Source: Puccinia triticina
Lineage: Eukaryota > Basidiomycota > Pucciniomycetes > Pucciniales > Pucciniaceae
Assembly (NCBI RefSeq): GCF_026914185.1
Contig: NC_070559.1
Coordinates: forward strand, 1,488,001 to 1,552,000
DNA length: 64,000 nt
Direction of reading: 5' to 3'
Shown: positions 63,931 through 64,000 of the stretch, one piece after another
How the letters are laid out: the number at the start of each line of letters is the position of its first letter
Position numbering within the stretch: the first letter of the stretch is position 1
Notes under the pieces: generated by a model
The model's input: only the letters and a program-made list of their open reading frames with translations
Told to the model about the DNA's origin: nothing
Database searches by the model: none
Made by a program: the position numbers and the translations under genes

Positions 63931-64000
63931 TTCAAATCTCATCAATAAACTTCTATACAAAATCCAAAAAAAAATCTATCATTTCCTCTCCCTCATGCAA
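63931..64000. other. 3' flank of copy 3
   Basis: Includes CATCAATAAACTTC, also found behind copy 1 (about 54432), perhaps a polyadenylation region. Window ends here. Confidence 0.5.

Overview
The window is nuclear DNA of a basidiomycete, most likely a rust fungus (Pucciniales). The reasons are an ordinary eukaryotic gene for glycerol-3-phosphate dehydrogenase with eight short GT-AG introns, an intron-containing tRNA-Pro, fungal-type introns of 60-90 bp throughout, and an extreme density of nested transposable elements. Species cannot be read from the sequence. Only two loci look like intact host genes: tRNA-Pro(AGG) at 49267-49356 (minus) and the GPD gene at 50023-51651 (minus). A small family of predicted secreted proteins (three decayed copies, 52863-63930) fills most of the right end.

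Left part, 1-17514. A decayed Ty3/gypsy element (minus) occupies 1-5343. A spliced gene fragment of unknown function follows (5970-6539, minus). A 5'-truncated Ty1/copia element (Copia-1, plus) starts near 6650. It carries a 646-bp hAT-like MITE (9251-9896) in the last codons of pol. Its 3' LTR is split by a LINE (LINE-1, minus, 10031-17273, 12-bp target duplication). That LINE is itself interrupted by a gag-only copia element with two 195-bp LTRs (15522-17227).

Middle, 17693-49221. This whole stretch is one second LINE (LINE-2, plus) whose roughly 6.0 kb has been spread over 31.5 kb by seven direct insertions, with further insertions inside those. The direct insertions are two 1-kb solo-LTR-like elements in opposite orientation, three Helitrons, a foldback Mutator-like element, and a long-TIR element filled with a palindromic minisatellite. 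One Helitron contains a full copia element (Copia-2), and the foldback element contains a 160-bp MITE. Target duplications, or A|T joins for the Helitrons, let the LINE reading frames be rejoined. Doing so restores ORF1, an ORF1/ORF2 ATGA overlap, and the C-terminal end of ORF2. The LINE ends in poly(A) 46 bp downstream of the tRNA-Pro gene.

The three Helitrons (14.4, 3.3 and 2.9 kb) share a 3' hairpin plus CTAG end. They also share a 325-445 bp 5' end module with an outward-facing TATA box, a conserved GC-rich hairpin block and an AATAAA-containing terminus. Their cargo lies on the Helitron sense strand. It includes a PPS1-like dual-specificity phosphatase, another HCxxGxGR phosphatase, an aspartate/glutamate mitochondrial carrier fragment, a four-exon C2H2 zinc-finger gene and further spliced fragments. 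I consider this family and its shared module the most interesting content.

Right part, 49222-64000. After the tRNA and GPD genes come secreted-protein copy 1 (52863-54421), a tRNA-like sequence (54765-54838), a Helitron 3' end with a helicase fragment (56597-57030), copy 2 (58670-62690) interrupted by a complete hAT transposon (59774-62318, 8-bp duplication, 674-aa two-exon transposase), and copy 3 (62692-63930), which is fused head-to-tail to copy 2. Most in-frame stops in the decayed genes are TGA where arginine is expected, consistent with CGA to TGA decay.
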